A DNA stretch of 64,000 nucleotides from an uncultured Dehalococcoidia bacterium (GCA_951812395.1 CATOSD010000001.1:62001-126000); one strand, 5' to 3'. Positions 50,102 to 59,012 are shown, numbered from the stretch's first letter. The notes: generated by a model not told the origin, from the sequence alone. Translations and numbers: made by a program.

Positions 50102-51010
50102 CTACTCCTCCACCTTCAGACCGTCGCGGGCCTTGCAAGACTCGGCCCAGGCCAGTGTGTCGTGGGCGATTGCGCGCTCATCCGGGCTGGCGTTCGGGTC
50201 GGACGCGGCAGCCCTGGCTTGCGCGACCTCTTCGGCGGTGGGCGTGAAGCCCTCGTTCAGGGCGCGGGCCTGGTCGGCCTTCATGCAGAGCGCACCGCGA
50301 AAGCCCGCGCGGCGGCCGTCGATGGCAGCGCGTTGCGTATCGTCGGGCGACGCGGCGAGGCCGCGGGATGTGGCGCGCCACCAAGCGCCGACGGGGCGCA
50401 CGCCGCAGGCATTGGCGACGATTATGAGCCGCTGGTTGAGATATGGCAGCATGTGCAGCTCGCCCGAAGGCTCTTCCCGCAAGTCCATCGTGAGATCGGC
50501 GCGCCCCAGACTCACCGACCGCACCCTGTCGCTGGCTTCAATCAGATCCTCCGCGTCCCAGTTGGCGCGTCCGCTGTCGAGGCACAGGTGAATCTCCAGC
50601 GCCTGTTCGGGTCCCCTGGGATCGTCTGCCTCGAGTATCTCACCCAACTGGGGCGGTCTGACGACGCCGCGAGCCCCCTCGAATTCGCCGAGTAGCCGGT
50701 CGGCCTCGCGCACTTGGTCGGCGGTGGTCAGTCCGGGCAGCACCACGCCGTGCAGGCCGCGCCACACCGACGCGGCGAAGTCGGCGTACAGCAGCTCAGG
50801 GTCGCAGCGAACGTACACCTCCGAGCCGTGGGCCCGCATCTCGGAAATCGCGTTCTTCACGCGCACCCTTGCCACGTGCTTCTTCGTCTCGTGCACCGTG
50901 TCCTGGAGGTCCAGCACCACCACGTCGGCGCCGCTGCCGGCCGCGGTGGCCAGGCGCGCGTCGTCATTGGCAGGCGCGATCAGCCACGACCTTTGAACCC
51001 TGTTTCGCAT
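50102..51010 (-). CDS. HpcH/HpaI aldolase/citrate lyase beta-like protein 3
   Basis: A 302-residue CitE-like protein. MRNRVQRSWLIAPANDDARL and DVVVLDLQDTVHETKKHVAR match the family start. The metal-site segment reads EIHLCLDSGRANWDAEDL, so the usual IET is LDS, and GRADLTMDLREEPSGELHMLP follows. The substitution may change metal binding or activity. The three paralogues are diverged, not recent copies. It begins 31 bases after the first CoA-transferase gene and is probably in the same operon. Confidence 0.8.
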   Translation of the reverse strand: MRNRVQRSWLIAPANDDARLATAAGSGADVVVLDLQDTVHETKKHVARVRVKNAISEMRAHGSEVYVRCDPELLYADFAASVWRGLHGVVLPGLTTADQVREADRLLGEFEGARGVVRPPQLGEILEADDPRGPEQALEIHLCLDSGRANWDAEDLIEASDRVRSVSLGRADLTMDLREEPSGELHMLPYLNQRLIIVANACGVRPVGAWWRATSRGLAASPDDTQRAAIDGRRAGFRGALCMKADQARALNEGFTPTAEEVAQARAAASDPNASPDERAIAHDTLAWAESCKARDGLKVEE

Positions 51011-51041
51011 AGGCTGCCCTCCGTTCTGGGTTAACCCGCCC

Positions 51042-52229
51042 TCAGGCGAGCCTCGAAATCTGTTCCTCGGTGAGTCCGACCTCGCCGCCGAAAACCTCCG
51101 CGTTGTGCTCCCCCTGACGTGGCGCGGGGCGGTCTCCCGACACTGGGTTGCGACCGTCGATCAGAAAGCCTGGGCCGGGATAACGCAGGGCGCCGGCAAG
51201 CGGATGGTCGATGCCGACGAAGGTGCCACGCTCGGCCAGATGAGAGCACTCGGCGACCTCTTCGGGGCTCTGCACCACGCCCACGACCAAGCGTCGGTCC
51301 ATGGCCTCCGTCATGAACTCGTGGGCCTTCCAATTGCGCAGCTTGGACTGCACTATCGAGAGCAGATCGGCGGCGTGTTCCGCCCTTCCCCTCGGCGTGA
51401 CGAACCTGGGGTCGAGCAGGCGCGGCTCGTCCAGGAAGTCGGCCCACGTCTGCATAGGATTGCCACCTGTCCCCGCGGTGGTGAGCGTAACGTCGCTGTC
51501 CGCCGTGGGCAGATGCATACCATCCATCACGTTGCCCTCGCCGAACCCCCGGCCAGCGATAGCGCCTGTGTAGCTGTACTGGTGAATGAACGCGGGCGGG
51601 GTGCTAACAACCGCCTCCATGATGGACACGTCGATATGCTGGCCTTCGCCGGTCGACTCACGCTGGAGTATCGCGCCCATCACGGCTATAGCGGCGTTGC
51701 GCGCAGCGGCCACGTACGTCTGCTCCAGGGCGGTTCCCATCGGCGCGCGGTCCGACTCGCCGGTAGTATACAGAAAACCGCCCACGGCCTGGGCGACGAG
51801 GTCGCTTCCCTTGTATGCACTGTAGGGGCCGGACTGCCCGAACGGAGTGATGGACACGACGGTAAGGCCCGGGCTGTGAGATCGCATGCTCTCGTATCCC
51901 AGGCCGAGGTCGTCGAGATGGCCGGGTATGAAGTCCTCCACAAGGATGTCGCGCCCGGAAATAAGCCTGAGCAGCGCATCCTTGCCGGCGTCCGATCCGG
52001 CGTCCAGCGTCACGCCTCGCTTGTTTGTGTTGAAAGCCAGAAACTGTGAACTCTGACTGCTGCCGGACGCGCTCTCCAAAAGGGGAGGCTCGCGCCGCGC
52101 GGGATTGCCCTCTGGCGGCTCAACCTTCACCACGTCCGCGCCCTGGTCCGCCAGCAGCTTGGCGCAGAAGGCGCCTGCCGGCGTGGTGCTCAGCTCCACA
52201 ACACGAATGTCGCTCAGTATTCCGGTCAC
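51042..52229 (-). CDS. CaiB/BaiF family CoA-transferase 1
   Basis: A 395-residue family III CoA-transferase. VVELSTTPAGAFCAKLLADQGADVVKVEPP is present at the N-terminus, and FNTNKRGVTLD and DILVEDFIPG follow. YKGSDLVAQAVGGFLYTTG contains the aspartate expected to form the acyl-CoA anhydride intermediate. It moves CoA between two carboxylic acids. With the CitE-like lyases downstream it could activate a dicarboxylic or hydroxy acid for cleavage, as in itaconate/citramalate-type routes, but the substrate is not readable. Confidence 0.88.
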   Translation of the reverse strand: MTGILSDIRVVELSTTPAGAFCAKLLADQGADVVKVEPPEGNPARREPPLLESASGSSQSSQFLAFNTNKRGVTLDAGSDAGKDALLRLISGRDILVEDFIPGHLDDLGLGYESMRSHSPGLTVVSITPFGQSGPYSAYKGSDLVAQAVGGFLYTTGESDRAPMGTALEQTYVAAARNAAIAVMGAILQRESTGEGQHIDVSIMEAVVSTPPAFIHQYSYTGAIAGRGFGEGNVMDGMHLPTADSDVTLTTAGTGGNPMQTWADFLDEPRLLDPRFVTPRGRAEHAADLLSIVQSKLRNWKAHEFMTEAMDRRLVVGVVQSPEEVAECSHLAERGTFVGIDHPLAGALRYPGPGFLIDGRNPVSGDRPAPRQGEHNAEVFGGEVGLTEEQISRLA

Positions 52230-52257
52230 GTGTCGAAACTCCTCATGGCGACTCCAA

Positions 52258-52300
52258 CCTCACCCCCAAACCTAACCTTTCCCAATCGAGAGGAAAGGGC
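52258..52300. repeat. dispersed palindromic repeat
   Basis: CACCCCCAAACCTAACCTTT...CAATCGAGAGGAAAGGG. A diverged member of the palindrome family, between the two CoA-transferase genes. Confidence 0.55.
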
Positions 52301-52333
52301 TTCTTGTGCAATCGCCTGCCTCCGGTTCGCGGG

Positions 52334-53680
52334 TTACCGCTGCACGGCGGCCATCGCTTCCGCCGTCCGCTGGCTGTAATCGGGGTCGTAGAGTCGATCC
52401 GGCGCGCCGCGTTGGCGCCCATCGGCGGGCGGCCTCTCTTGCACGCGGGGCCGCGTGGACAGCACGCTCTCGTCGGCCAGGCGTTGGATCTCTTCGTCCG
52501 AGAGGCCTCCCATCTCGTGCAGCACGTCAAGGTTGTGCTGCCCGAGCGAGGACGCGAGCTCAAGTGAGAGCGGGATGCCGGGCGTCCGGAAGGGGCGACC
52601 GGCGAACACTCTCGGCCCGACCTGCGGGGAGTTCGGGTTGTCGAAGACCTCGAAGTAACCTCGCTGCCAGAGGTGTCCGTCAGACATCAGGTCCTTTGCC
52701 GTGTTTACCGGCCCGGAGGGCACTCCGAATGACTGGAGCAGATGAAACAGCTCCTGGCTATCTTGCCCGGCGGTCCATTCGGCGATGCGCGAGTCTAGCT
52801 CCGCTCGGCGCGCGTGGCGGATCTGGACGGTGTCGAGAGAACCGTCGGAAGCCCAGCCGGGCTCGCCCATCGCCCGGCGCAGGGCGTTCCACTCTTCATC
52901 GTCGGAAACGGTGATGGCTATCCAGCGGTCGTCGCCGCGGCAGGGATAGACGTTGTGAGGCGCCTTCCATGGGTGCGACGGACCGAGCCTGGGCCGTGTC
53001 ACGCCGCGCTGCGCCTCGAGAACGGCGGGGGCGATGCAGGAGACGCCGGTCTCGTACATGCTCAAGTCGATGCGCGCGCCCTGGCCTGTCTTGCGCTTGC
53101 GGTAGAGCGCCAGAAGCAGCGCGTATGCCACGTTCAGGCCGCCGGTGTGGTCCATGTAGTTTGCGCTGGCGCGCAGCGAAGGCCCGCCCTCGTAGCCGGT
53201 GAGGTACGACAGGCCGCACGCGGCGTCCACGGTGCGGGCGCGGGCGCCGTAGGCCCGCCAGGGTCCGGTGTGGCCGTAGGCGGTGCAGCTCAGCGTGATG
53301 ATGTCGGGCTTCACCGCGGCGAGCGAATCGTGGTCCAGGCCGTAGCGCGCCGTGGTGCCTGGACGGAAGTTATCGGTCACCACGTCGGCGTTCTCGACGA
53401 GCCTCAGGAAGGTTTCCCTGCCCAGCGGGTGCGCCACCTGCAGGCAGATGCTCTGCTTGTTGCGGGCCCAGTAGGCGAATGTGCCGCATTCGTTCCACCA
53501 CTCCTCGCCTGGGGCGTCCTCCGGGAAGGGGCCGGAGCGGCGGTCGTTCATGTGCTCGGCGCTTTCGACGCGAACAACCTGCGCGCCGAAGTCGGCGAGG
53601 AACGCGGTGCCCCAGGGCAGCACGTGCACCTGCTCGAGGGAGAGCACGCGGACACCCTCGAGGGGCTTGGCGTTGGTCAT
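52334..53680 (-). CDS. CaiB/BaiF family CoA-transferase 2
   Basis: A 448-residue family III CoA-transferase. VRVLSLEQVHVLPWGTAFLADFGAQVVRVES opens the protein, and ARNKQSICLQVAHPLGRETF and DVVTDNFRPGTTARYGLDHD follow. At the usual catalytic position the sequence is YGARARTVDAACGLSYLTGY, so the standard YD is not obvious; related subgroups also lack it. The C-terminus is extended and hydrophilic. A second transferase in the operon suggests activation of a different acid or the other step of a CoA cycle. Confidence 0.85.
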   Translation of the reverse strand: MTNAKPLEGVRVLSLEQVHVLPWGTAFLADFGAQVVRVESAEHMNDRRSGPFPEDAPGEEWWNECGTFAYWARNKQSICLQVAHPLGRETFLRLVENADVVTDNFRPGTTARYGLDHDSLAAVKPDIITLSCTAYGHTGPWRAYGARARTVDAACGLSYLTGYEGGPSLRASANYMDHTGGLNVAYALLLALYRKRKTGQGARIDLSMYETGVSCIAPAVLEAQRGVTRPRLGPSHPWKAPHNVYPCRGDDRWIAITVSDDEEWNALRRAMGEPGWASDGSLDTVQIRHARRAELDSRIAEWTAGQDSQELFHLLQSFGVPSGPVNTAKDLMSDGHLWQRGYFEVFDNPNSPQVGPRVFAGRPFRTPGIPLSLELASSLGQHNLDVLHEMGGLSDEEIQRLADESVLSTRPRVQERPPADGRQRGAPDRLYDPDYSQRTAEAMAAVQR

Positions 53681-53706
53681 GCGGCGCCTCCTTGCGCGGG
53701 CTACGG

Positions 53707-54069
53707 CTAGGGGTTTGACATCGCCCCTTCCAGCAGACTAAGCAGCTCCTCCACCTGGCCCAAGCCCCTCTCCACATCTTCCTCGGTGAGCCAGCCTTCG
53801 TAGAAGTTGGTGTGCAGCGTGCTCGCCAGCCGAAACAGATCCCGGATTAGGGGTTGTTCCAGTTCGTCAGCTATCCGGCCCGCCACCCTGAACAGGTGGC
53901 CGTGGCGTTCGTGGAGCCATCCGCGCTGCTCGGCGATTACCTTGACCGTGTGAGCGGCGGCGCCCCAGCCCTTCTCGGACGCCTGAAGCACGTCACCGGC
54001 GTCAAGCTCGCGCCCGGCCTGTTCGAGCATGAGTCTGCTGGTTTCTATGTGGAAGTCGACCGTTGCCAA
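53707..54069 (-). CDS. PaREP1/HEPN-like protein, copy 1
   Basis: 120 residues from a TTG start with GGGAGGAG upstream. AGRELDAGDVLQASEKGWGAAAHTVKVIAEQ and LHTNFYEGWLTEEDVERGL match the helical PaREP1 family, a HEPN-type fold. The RxxxxH of active HEPN RNases is not evident. Small HEPN proteins often pair with nucleotidyltransferases, but none is near. Tandem with a close paralogue of identical length. Function unknown; a regulatory or toxin-like role is possible. Confidence 0.7.
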   Translation of the reverse strand: MATVDFHIETSRLMLEQAGRELDAGDVLQASEKGWGAAAHTVKVIAEQRGWLHERHGHLFRVAGRIADELEQPLIRDLFRLASTLHTNFYEGWLTEEDVERGLGQVEELLSLLEGAMSNP

Positions 54070-54107
54070 CGCGCTCCTCCCGTTGGATGTCGTCCATACT
54101 TCGTCGA

Positions 54108-54470
54108 TCAGCCGTTGGACAGCGCCCCTTCCAGCAGGCCTAGCAGTTCCTCCACCTGACCCAGGCCCCGTTCGACATCTTCCTGGCTCAGCCAGCCTTC
54201 GTAGAAGTTGGCGTGAAGGCCGTTTGCGATATGAAACAAATCCATGATTCTGGGCTGCCCCGATTCGGCGACGATTGCACGCACCACGCCAAACAGGTGG
54301 CCGTGACGCTCGTGCCGCCAGTCGCGCTGTTCGGCGATCGCTTTGATCGTGTGAGCGGCGGCGCCCCAGCCCTTCTCGGACGCCTGCAGTACGTCACCGG
54401 CGTCAAGCTCGCGCCCGGCCTGTTCGAGCATGAGTCTGCTGGACTCTATGTGAAAGTCGACGGTTGCCAG
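54108..54470 (-). CDS. PaREP1/HEPN-like protein, copy 2 (CTG or internal ATG start)
   Basis: Same 120-codon frame as copy 1, about 80% identical (AGRELDAGDVLQASEKGWGAAAHTIKAIAEQ; LHANFYEGWLSQEDVERGL). At the position of copy 1's TTG start this copy has CTG (54468-54470), preceded by AAGAGG. The next usual start is an ATG 13 codons later at 54431. Either a CTG start is used or the protein is shortened to 107 residues. It arose by tandem duplication and is probably first in a two-gene operon. Confidence 0.65.
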   Translation of the reverse strand: MATVDFHIESSRLMLEQAGRELDAGDVLQASEKGWGAAAHTIKAIAEQRDWRHERHGHLFGVVRAIVAESGQPRIMDLFHIANGLHANFYEGWLSQEDVERGLGQVEELLGLLEGALSNG

Positions 54471-54577
54471 TGTACGCCTCTTGTGTGTTTCAGATGTTGC
54501 CTGATTTGGCCTACCTAGTATGAAGCCAAGGGGGCGCCGCCTGCAAGCGTTCCAGGGCAGCCGACCGGCAGGAGTGC

Positions 54578-54583
54578 TATAAT
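54578..54583 (+). promoter_or_regulatory. -10 element of HemL-like aminotransferase
   Basis: A perfect TATAAT 39 bases before the ATG, without a recognisable -35. It lies in the divergent gap between the HEPN pair and the aminotransferase. Confidence 0.4.
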
Positions 54584-54622
54584 CGCCTTCGCGGGCACCA
54601 AGCTAAACCACAAGGAGACGCC

Positions 54623-55915
54623 ATGGCCAGCACGATCGAAGAACGCTATCTGCAACTGCATCCGAAGTCGTCCCTAATGTCCGACAAGTCTGTTGATCTG
54701 TTCCCAGACGGCGTTACGCACGACGGTCGCAAGTTCAGCCCCTTCCGCGTCTACATGGACCACGGGCTCGGCCCCAGAAAGTGGGACATCGACGGCAACG
54801 AGTACATCGACTATCGCACCGGCCACGGCGCGATGATACTGGGGCAGGCGCATCCGGCCATCGTCAAGGCCGTCTCCGAGCAGGTCGCCAAGGGCACACA
54901 CCTCAGCGCCTCGACCGAGAACGAGGTGAGGTGGGGAACGCTCGTCAAGGAGCTCGTGCCGTCTGCCGAGCGGCTGCGCTTCGTCAGCTCCGGCACCGAG
55001 GCGATGATGATGACCTTCCGCATGGCCCGCAGCCACTCGGGCAAGAGCAAGATCGTCAAGTTCGAGGGAGCCTTCCACGGCTGGGCTGACGGGCCGTTCG
55101 TAGGCGCGGCCAACGACAGCCCGGAGGGCGGCATACCCCCACAGGTGCGCGAGACGATGATCGTGCTGCCCTACGACATCGCGGCCGTGGAGCGCACTCT
55201 AGACGAGGACGACGACATAGCGGCGGTGGTGTTCCAGGGCAACCAGGTCATCCACCCGTCCTTCCTCGAGCAGCTCAGAGACGTCACACGCCAGAAGGAC
55301 GTCATCCTCATCTTCGACGAGGTCGTGAGCGGTTTCAGGTTCTCTCGCGGCGGGTGCCAGGGACTCTACAATGTGATTCCCGACCTTACGGGCATGGCCA
55401 AGATACTGGCCGGCGGGCTTCCCGGCGGCTGCGTCGCCGGTCGCGCCGACATAGTGAACACGGTGTCGCCGGGCCGTATCGCACACCCCGGCACGTTCAA
55501 CGCCAATCCGCTGTCCTCTGCGGCGGGCGCGGCGGCGCTGGAGCTGGTGGCCAACGAGCCGATCAACGCGACGGCGGACGCCAGGGCCCAGCAGCTCAAG
55601 AACGGCCTGAACGAGCTTCTCACCAAGATGGAGATTCCGGGCTGCGCCTACGGCGTCTCGTCGATCGTGCACATGCGCTTGGGCGTCCCGCACGAGTGCG
55701 ACAAGGTGTACTGCGAGGCGGGCGAGCAGGCGATGATGACGGCCGCGGGCGACGATACGACGCATCTGCTGAACCAGGCCACGATAAACGAGGGCATCTG
55801 GGGCAACCCGACCAGCTTCATCCTGTCGGCGACGCACAGCGAGGCCGACGTCAACCTCACGCTGGAGAAGTACGAGACCGCCCTGGGGCAGGTGCGCGCC
55901 GAGGGGAAGATTTAG
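54623..55915 (+). CDS. class III aminotransferase / glutamate-1-semialdehyde aminomutase-like
   Basis: A 430-residue fold-type I class III PLP enzyme. KWDIDGNEYIDYRTGHGAMILGQAHP, FVSSGTEAMMMTFRMAR, FEGAFHGW and LIFDEVVSGFRFSRGG are the conserved blocks. The Schiff-base lysine is in GMAKILAGGLPGG. AAGGAG lies before the ATG. The sequence resembles HemL-like aminomutases, but the C-terminus (DDTTHLLNQATINEGIWGNP) differs from true HemL and no tetrapyrrole genes are adjacent. It is more likely a catabolic transaminase for an omega-amino acid or similar. Confidence 0.85.
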   Translation: MASTIEERYLQLHPKSSLMSDKSVDLFPDGVTHDGRKFSPFRVYMDHGLGPRKWDIDGNEYIDYRTGHGAMILGQAHPAIVKAVSEQVAKGTHLSASTENEVRWGTLVKELVPSAERLRFVSSGTEAMMMTFRMARSHSGKSKIVKFEGAFHGWADGPFVGAANDSPEGGIPPQVRETMIVLPYDIAAVERTLDEDDDIAAVVFQGNQVIHPSFLEQLRDVTRQKDVILIFDEVVSGFRFSRGGCQGLYNVIPDLTGMAKILAGGLPGGCVAGRADIVNTVSPGRIAHPGTFNANPLSSAAGAAALELVANEPINATADARAQQLKNGLNELLTKMEIPGCAYGVSSIVHMRLGVPHECDKVYCEAGEQAMMTAAGDDTTHLLNQATINEGIWGNPTSFILSATHSEADVNLTLEKYETALGQVRAEGKI

Positions 55916-56019
55916 GACGTACAAGCGCAGGCCGATCATTAGAATGGGCGGCCCGTCTTCGATAGGTACAGGTCTGACATCCACCCGAATGTGAGTTCGG
56001 GGCTATGTACAGTCGCTGG

Positions 56020-56556
56020 CTAAGTGCTGTCGCCTCTAAGCAGGGCATAGCCCCGTTGATTCTCGATGTGGGTTGCGATTCGCCTGATCAAGTCCGGCTT
56101 GCGCTCCCTTGAGGGAGTCCGTATGCCGAAGCTGCCGGCCAGTGCCTTCAGCACGGCCAGTGGCTCGCGTGCAAGCAGGTCAGCGATGCCGGACGTCTCG
56201 GATTGGACGATTGAGTCTTTCAGTTCGCCCGCTCTTCCGTTTACATCTTCACCGGCGGTGGGTCTTCTGCTTCTGTAGCTCGTCGTGCCACGCAATCCTA
56301 GTATCTTACGCAGGCCAGCGTCCCGATTCGCTCGCGCGGTGAGCGCATCGAGGCGCGAAAGGCCGGCGGACAATTCCCGGCTGGATTCCATCGTCGGTAT
56401 AGCGTCCACCAGCGTACGCAACTCCTCTAGAAAGTCCTGAGCCTCCCGCAAGTCACGCAGCAGTTCTCGCTTTTCCTCTTCCGTAGGAAGTGAGTTGAGC
56501 AGTCCCTTCAGTCCACGGAAGAGGGATTCTATCGAGTATGATGAAGGCTGCGTCAT
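56020..56556 (-). CDS. ParA-cassette partner protein (predicted DNA binding)
   Basis: A 178-residue protein I do not recognise. The first ~90 residues are charged and helical (EEEKRELLRDLREAQDFLEEL). The C-terminus, IADLLAREPLAVLKALAGSF followed by KPDLIRRIATHI, resembles SAP/Rho-N-type nucleic-acid-binding helices. Its ATG overlaps the ParA-gene stop (ATGA), so it is the second gene of a ParA-partner operon and might bind the DNA or cargo that ParA positions. The ParA gene itself is broken, so the system may be inactive. The GC content is low relative to neighbours. Confidence 0.55.
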   Translation of the reverse strand: MTQPSSYSIESLFRGLKGLLNSLPTEEEKRELLRDLREAQDFLEELRTLVDAIPTMESSRELSAGLSRLDALTARANRDAGLRKILGLRGTTSYRSRRPTAGEDVNGRAGELKDSIVQSETSGIADLLAREPLAVLKALAGSFGIRTPSRERKPDLIRRIATHIENQRGYALLRGDST

Positions 56557-57503
56557 GGCGATTGGCGTTGCGGGGTTAGGCGGGTGATGAGTTCCCAGGC
56601 GATTTCGGGATATGCGTTATATGCGGCGGCCCTCCGAGCATTTTCCGAGTCGTGCTCCCAAACTGGAACCTGGTTCTCAGCAGCCTCACTGAACCCAATC
56701 AATTCTGTGGTGTAACGTTGAAGCACCATGCCCGGAAATTGGTTGGTGGTGATATCGGTCATCGTTGCGCTATGCGTATTGGTAATCATGGTTCCGCCCA
56801 TTCTCACTTTGACGAACAAAATGCCCCCCAATTCCGCTACCGAATGTTCGCTCTCACCGGCTAACGGCTGTGCATTGGCGATGCCTTACCCTATCTCCCG
56901 AATTTTCCTGGTAAGTATGTTCAATCCTATCGTAGACAGATGGTCCGGAACTGCCGTGACCACGTAGTAGTCGCTGGCGTGAAGGGCGTTCTGCGTCATC
57001 AGGTACAGATTCGTGGGGACAGTCAATCACTACCCAGTCATAGTGATCACCGACCTCTTCGACAACCTGTTTCAGGAAAGAGCGTTCTCGCATGTAGCGC
57101 TGGGCGTTTTGCCGTAAGGCCTGCATCGTCGGGAAACTGCCGACAATTTCGCCATCCCTGCTCAAATCCTCACCCAACAACTCTATATCACACGGAATCA
57201 TATCCAGACCGGGGATAGGCTGGCGGCGAACGACCACCGTACCGTTCCAGATGAACCGCCTTACGTCCATAGGCTGACCTTGGGTAAACCGTTCGTAGAG
57301 GTTCTTGATCGTCCCTACACTTCGCTTACGTCTCTCCCATTGTTCGATGCTAGCGCAGAGGAAGGTAAGATTAGTTTGCGGATCGATGTCGATCATCAAC
57401 ACCCGCTGGCGGCGATGTTGCGCTAGGGAACAGGCCACGTGATAGGCGGACGTAGTCTTGCCAACGCCCCTTTGTAGTTTATGAACGAGACTACCGTCGG
57501 CAC
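56553..57503 (-). pseudogene. ParA-family ATPase, multiply frameshifted
   Basis: From GTG at 57503 the frame reads PTVVSFINYKG. A missing G in the Walker A region (near 57472-57476) then shifts the frame, and the expected GVGKTTSAYHVACSLAQ continues in another frame with MIDIDPQTNLTFL. After VVIDCP a second shift precedes NLYLMTQNALHASDYYVVTA. A TAA follows REIG, and the C-terminus (GGILFVKVRMGGT, TTELIGFSEAAENQVPVWEH) ends at 56553. Three separate lesions argue for a pseudogene, although two are in homopolymers. It would have been about 315 residues. Confidence 0.8.
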
Positions 57504-57553
57504 TCACTACCTCGTCGGAACAACATCGCCTTCCCGATGATTGCCTTGTGTCA

Positions 57554-57582
57554 ATCTTACAGATGTTCTGGCGTTCAATCAA
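57554..57582 (-). promoter_or_regulatory. promoter of ParA cassette, shared motif
   Basis: Minus-strand TTGATT, 17 bases ending in AGAACATCTG, then TAAGAT. It shares the -35, the AGAACATCTGTA segment and the spacing with the HD/YwgA cassette promoter at 24950-24978. GAAC-N4-GTA resembles half of a Gram-positive-type LexA box, which is only a suggestion. Confidence 0.5.
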
Positions 57583-57659
57583 TCGCCCATAGGATGGCTC
57601 TCTGAGCAAACACGAACAGACTCTGCTGCGGCGGGTCGGGATGGCGCAGGCCGCGGTCG

Positions 57660-59012
57660 CTAGGCGCCGAAGATGTTGCCCTGGCTCATCATGCGGCGCA
57701 TCTGGCGGGAGCCGCGTCCGGAGGTCATCTGGCGGAGCGTCTTCTGCATCTGGCGGAACTGGTTGAGCAGCATGTTCACGTCCTGGGGCGTGGTGCCGCT
57801 GCCGCGCGCAATGCGCCGCCTGCGGCTGCCGCCGATCATCTCCGGTTTGCTGCGCTCCTGAGGCGTCATCGAGTAGATGATGGCCTCAACCTTCTTGAGC
57901 TGTCCGTCGTCGACCTCGGCGCCGGACAGCCTGCCCTTCAGGTTGCCCATGCCAGGGATCATCTCCACTATCTGGCTCAGCGGTCCCATGCTCTTGAGCT
58001 GCTGTAGCTGCGTCAGGAAATCCTCCAGGTCGAATGTCGCCTGGCGGATCTTGCGCTCCATATCCAGCGCCTGCTGCTCGCTGATGTTCGTCTGAGCCTT
58101 CTCGATGAGCGTGAGCACGTCGCCCATGCCCAGGATGCGCGACGCCAGCCTGTCGGGGTAGTACGCCTCCAGCGCGTCGACACGCTCGCCCGTGCCGATG
58201 AACTTGATTGGCACGCCGGTGGCCGCGGTTATGGACAGCGCCGCTCCGCCTCTTGCGTCCCCGTCCATCTTGGTAAGCACAAGCCCGGTGACGCCGATGC
58301 GCTGGTGAAACTCCTGCGCCGCGTTCACCGCGTCCTGGCCCGCCATCGCGTCCACCACCAGCAGCGTCTCCACGGGCGACACAGCCGTCTTCACCTGCTC
58401 CAACTCGGCCATCAGCTCGTCGTCCATCTGGAAGCGGCCCGCGGTGTCCACGATCGCCCATGCCGCGTTGCGCTCCGCTGCGCGTCGCACGCCATCGCGG
58501 GCCACGTCCAGCGTGTCCGGCGTCCCCGAGGCGCGGTACACCTCCACGCCAACCTGATTGCCGAGCGTCTCCAGTTGTTCGGGCGCAGCGGGGCGCTGAA
58601 GGTCGGCGGCCACGAGCAGGGCGTCCTGGCCCTGCTGCGACAGGTGGCGCGCCAGCTTCGCGGCGGTGGTGGTTTTACCGGAGCCGTTGAGGCCCACCAT
58701 CATCGCCACCGACGGTCGGCGAGGGCTGGTTTCCAGCCGGTGAGAGCCGCCGTCCAGCGTGAAGGTGAGCTCCTCGTTGGTGATCTTCACCACCTGCTGC
58801 CCGGGGCTGAGGCTCTTGAGCACTTCCTCTTGCAGGGCGCGCTCGCGTATGCGGCCCACCAAGTCGCGGGCGACGCGGAAGTTGACGTCGGCTTCCAGCA
58901 GGGCAAGCCGCACCTCGCGCAGCGCCTCGTCGACGTCACGCTCGGTGAGGGTGCCCTTGTTGCCCAGGCGCTGGAACACGCCGTTTAGCTTTTCGGTGAG
59001 GACTTCGAACAT
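57660..59012 (-). CDS. ffh: signal recognition particle protein Ffh
   Basis: 450 residues, full length. The N domain is followed by the GTPase with GLNGSGKTTTAAKLARHL (G1), DLQRPAA, VDTAGRFQMDDELM (G3) and LTKMDGDARGGAALS (G4). The C-terminal M domain has the RNA-binding RRRRIARGSGTTPQDVNMLL and a Met/Gln-rich end. Ffh binds 4.5S RNA and targets membrane proteins co-translationally with FtsY. No SRP RNA or ftsY is visible nearby. It is downstream of hrcA on the same strand, with a palindromic repeat between. Confidence 0.96.
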   Translation of the reverse strand: MFEVLTEKLNGVFQRLGNKGTLTERDVDEALREVRLALLEADVNFRVARDLVGRIRERALQEEVLKSLSPGQQVVKITNEELTFTLDGGSHRLETSPRRPSVAMMVGLNGSGKTTTAAKLARHLSQQGQDALLVAADLQRPAAPEQLETLGNQVGVEVYRASGTPDTLDVARDGVRRAAERNAAWAIVDTAGRFQMDDELMAELEQVKTAVSPVETLLVVDAMAGQDAVNAAQEFHQRIGVTGLVLTKMDGDARGGAALSITAATGVPIKFIGTGERVDALEAYYPDRLASRILGMGDVLTLIEKAQTNISEQQALDMERKIRQATFDLEDFLTQLQQLKSMGPLSQIVEMIPGMGNLKGRLSGAEVDDGQLKKVEAIIYSMTPQERSKPEMIGGSRRRRIARGSGTTPQDVNMLLNQFRQMQKTLRQMTSGRGSRQMRRMMSQGNIFGA

